Positions 14,780-16,226 of a stretch of DNA of 16,226 nt are shown here, in pieces. The position numbers were made by a program, and so were the translations under genes. The DNA is from Succinivibrio sp. (GTDB lineage: Bacteria; Pseudomonadota; Gammaproteobacteria; Enterobacterales; Succinivibrionaceae): contig JAGDBH010000130.1 in assembly GCA_017959135.1 (NCBI GenBank), positions 1 through 16,226 of the forward strand, given 5' to 3'. The notes under the pieces were generated by a model. That model did no database searches. It had not been told where the DNA came from and worked only from the letters and a program-made list of their open reading frames with translations. Each line of letters begins with the position of its first letter. Position 1 is the first letter of the stretch.

Positions 14780-15862
14780 TTATCTTAGTTTCAAGGTGAT
14801 AATACCGATTAACACCAGCACGATGGTAATAATCCAGAAACGGGCCATAACACGAGGCTCTGGCCAGCCGCCTTTTTCAAAATGATGGTGAATAGGAGCC
14901 ATTCTGAAAATTCTGCGGCCTCTCCACTTGTATGAACCAACCTGCAGAATAACACTCACTGTTTCAAGAACGAAGATACCACCCATGATGAAAAGCAGGA
15001 ATTCCTGTCTGATAAGGATGGCGATAATACCTAAAACAGCGCCTAATGATAATGATCCAACGTCACCCATGAATACCTGTACAGGGTATGAGTTGAACCA
15101 TAGGAAACCTAAACCGGCACCGATAATTGCGGTACAGGCAATTGTAATCTCTGATGCCTTTGGAACATATGGAATATACAGATAGCTTGCAAAGTTTGAA
15201 TTTGAAGTTACCCATGCAACAAAGGCAAGACCTGAAGCTACAGTGATGGTGGTGATAATTGCAAGACCATCAAGGCCGTCTGTCAGATTAACTGCATTTG
15301 AAGAACCGGTCAGAACAAAGTAAGCCAGAGGAATAATCAGAAAGCCTAAATCAGGCATAAAATCTTTGAAGAAAGGGACTACCAGAGTTGTTTCTGCTGG
15401 GGTTGATGATGAACCGTAAATACAGCATGCTAAGGTAATTGCACATGCAGACTGCCAGAAATACTTGTATTTTGCACGAAGACCATGAGGATCGTGACGA
15501 ACAACCTTCAGGAAGTCATCAGCAAAACCGATGCATGAATAGCAGATTAGAGTAGCAAGGGTATACCATACGTAAACATTATCAAGCTTACACCATAACA
15601 GCATTGAAATGGCTATAGAACCTACAATCAGAATACCGCCCATGGTTGGGGTGCCATTCTTTTTCAGGTGAGATTCCGGACCATCATTTCTCACAACCTG
15701 ACCAAAATGCAGAAGCTGCAGTTTCTTGATTACGAAAGAACCAAAAAACAGAGAAATGAATAAGGCTGTGAAAAGTGAAAGCACAGCTCTGAATGTCAGA
15801 TACTCAAAAACACGAAATGATGAGATATACTGACTAATGTAATCTGATAAATAAACTATCAT
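14780..15862 (-). CDS. mraY: Phospho-MurNAc-pentapeptide-transferase MraY
   Basis: MraY transfers phospho-MurNAc-pentapeptide to undecaprenyl phosphate to give lipid I in the inner membrane. The 360-residue product is the same length as E. coli MraY and aligns end to end. Catalytic and metal-binding residues are present: D115 and D116 in GFADDF, D267 in FMGDVGS, and the H325-H327 triad in [30 protein letters not shown] (189-201) and [19 protein letters not shown] are also typical. Multiple hydrophobic segments fit the ten-helix topology. The ATG at 15862 directly abuts the TAA of murF (no gap), with AGGGG eight bases upstream inside the murF end, a sign of coupled translation. Confidence 0.98.
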   Translation of the reverse strand: MIVYLSDYISQYISSFRVFEYLTFRAVLSLFTALFISLFFGSFVIKKLQLLHFGQVVRNDGPESHLKKNGTPTMGGILIVGSIAISMLLWCKLDNVYVWYTLATLICYSCIGFADDFLKVVRHDPHGLRAKYKYFWQSACAITLACCIYGSSSTPAETTLVVPFFKDFMPDLGFLIIPLAYFVLTGSSNAVNLTDGLDGLAIITTITVASGLAFVAWVTSNSNFASYLYIPYVPKASEITIACTAIIGAGLGFLWFNSYPVQVFMGDVGSLSLGAVLGIIAILIRQEFLLFIMGGIFVLETVSVILQVGSYKWRGRRIFRMAPIHHHFEKGGWPEPRVMARFWIITIVLVLIGIITLKLR

Positions 15863-16226
15863 TTATTGGGCCCCTAGAGCGATAAGTTCTTTGGTAATTT
15901 CTTCCATATGCATTGAGTGAGAGCCTTTAACTAAAAAGCTTGTATATGGGTGATTGTTAATTACGGTGCGTGCATATTGTACGAGATCTGCGTGACAATT
16001 AAAATGTTTTGCTTTAATTCCTGCTTTTTTGCATGTGTACTCAGTCAGAGGTCCAACACATAAAAGTTCGTCAACCAGAGATGACGCATGTTCTCCTACA
16101 CTTTAATGAAGTTCAACGGCTGCATCACCAAGCTCGCCCATGTCACCAAAAATCATTACCCTATGGCCTGACTGCAGATTCAGTGTGTCAATTGCAGCAA
16201 TCACAGCGTTATAACTTGCATTGTAG
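15863..16226 (-). pseudogene. murF: MurF (UDP-MurNAc-tripeptide--D-Ala-D-Ala ligase) C-terminal part, with in-frame stop; cut by window edge
   Basis: The frame ending at TAA 15863 encodes the C-terminal domain of MurF, which adds D-Ala-D-Ala to UDP-MurNAc-tripeptide. Recognisable pieces are YNASYNAVIAAIDTL at the window edge, HRVMIFGDMGELGDAAVELH, SVGEHASSLVDELLCVGP and the end HPYTSFLVKGSHSMHMEEIT. These match E. coli MurF in order (for example VMGDMGELGEAA and VLVKGSRSAKMEEVV). However, an in-frame TAA (16103-16105) stands between the ELH and SVGEHA blocks, both of which are in the same frame and similar to MurF. The break is one codon, not a frameshift. In addition, the usual YNANPxS motif reads YNASYNA. 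The gene is essential in most bacteria, so a sequencing or assembly error, a very recent mutation or a second copy elsewhere must be considered. Position directly upstream of mraY is the standard dcw order. Confidence 0.8.

Noticed and set aside
15863..16226. Genetic code change (TAA as sense) to explain the murF stop
   Set aside because: mraY, lpxC, ampD and ftsZ1 end at TAA exactly where family alignments end, and no other gene here has an internal TAA.

Overview
All genes in this window lie on the minus strand, so the biological order runs from high to low coordinates. The right-hand three quarters is the distal half of a division and cell wall (dcw) cluster: murF (truncated by the window edge), mraY, murD, ftsW, murG, murC, ftsQ, ftsA, ftsZ. 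Gaps are 0 to 33 bases up to ftsA, and ftsZ follows after 118 bases. The proteins resemble E. coli dcw proteins closely over their whole length, and lpxC lies downstream of ftsZ. This points to a gammaproteobacterium. The A+T-rich codon use and intergenic DNA would suit a gut- or rumen-associated lineage such as Succinivibrionaceae, but that family placement is inference only.

The canonical ftsZ-lpxC junction is broken by an insert. After ftsZ (copy 1, 6113-7465) comes a terminator. Next is a two-gene unit encoding related exported substrate-binding proteins of the NMT1/THI5/SsuA-like type (4779-5882 and 3675-4763), followed by another terminator. Then comes a second complete ftsZ (copy 2, 2252-3457) with its own terminator. 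Only after that does lpxC begin, followed closely by ampD and the start of acnB. Three hairpin-plus-T-tract terminators therefore cut the left half into separate units: the distal dcw operon ending in ftsZ1, the binding-protein pair, ftsZ2 alone, and lpxC-ampD-acnB.

Functionally, murF, murD, murC, mraY and murG make lipid II, ftsW polymerises it at the septum, and ftsQ, ftsA and ftsZ build the divisome. lpxC commits UDP-GlcNAc derivatives to lipid A, and ampD recycles anhydro-muropeptides. acnB is central metabolism. The binding proteins have no permease or ATPase partner here.

The points that most deserve attention are: tandem divergent ftsZ paralogues, both with intact GTPase residues and sharing an unusual C-terminal tail; the orphan binding-protein pair wedged between them; an Asp-to-Glu change at a predicted zinc ligand of LpxC; and an in-frame TAA in murF, an essential gene. 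There is no ddlB between murC and ftsQ. No gene-free stretch exceeds 300 bases, and I saw no rRNA, tRNA, CRISPR array or insertion sequence.
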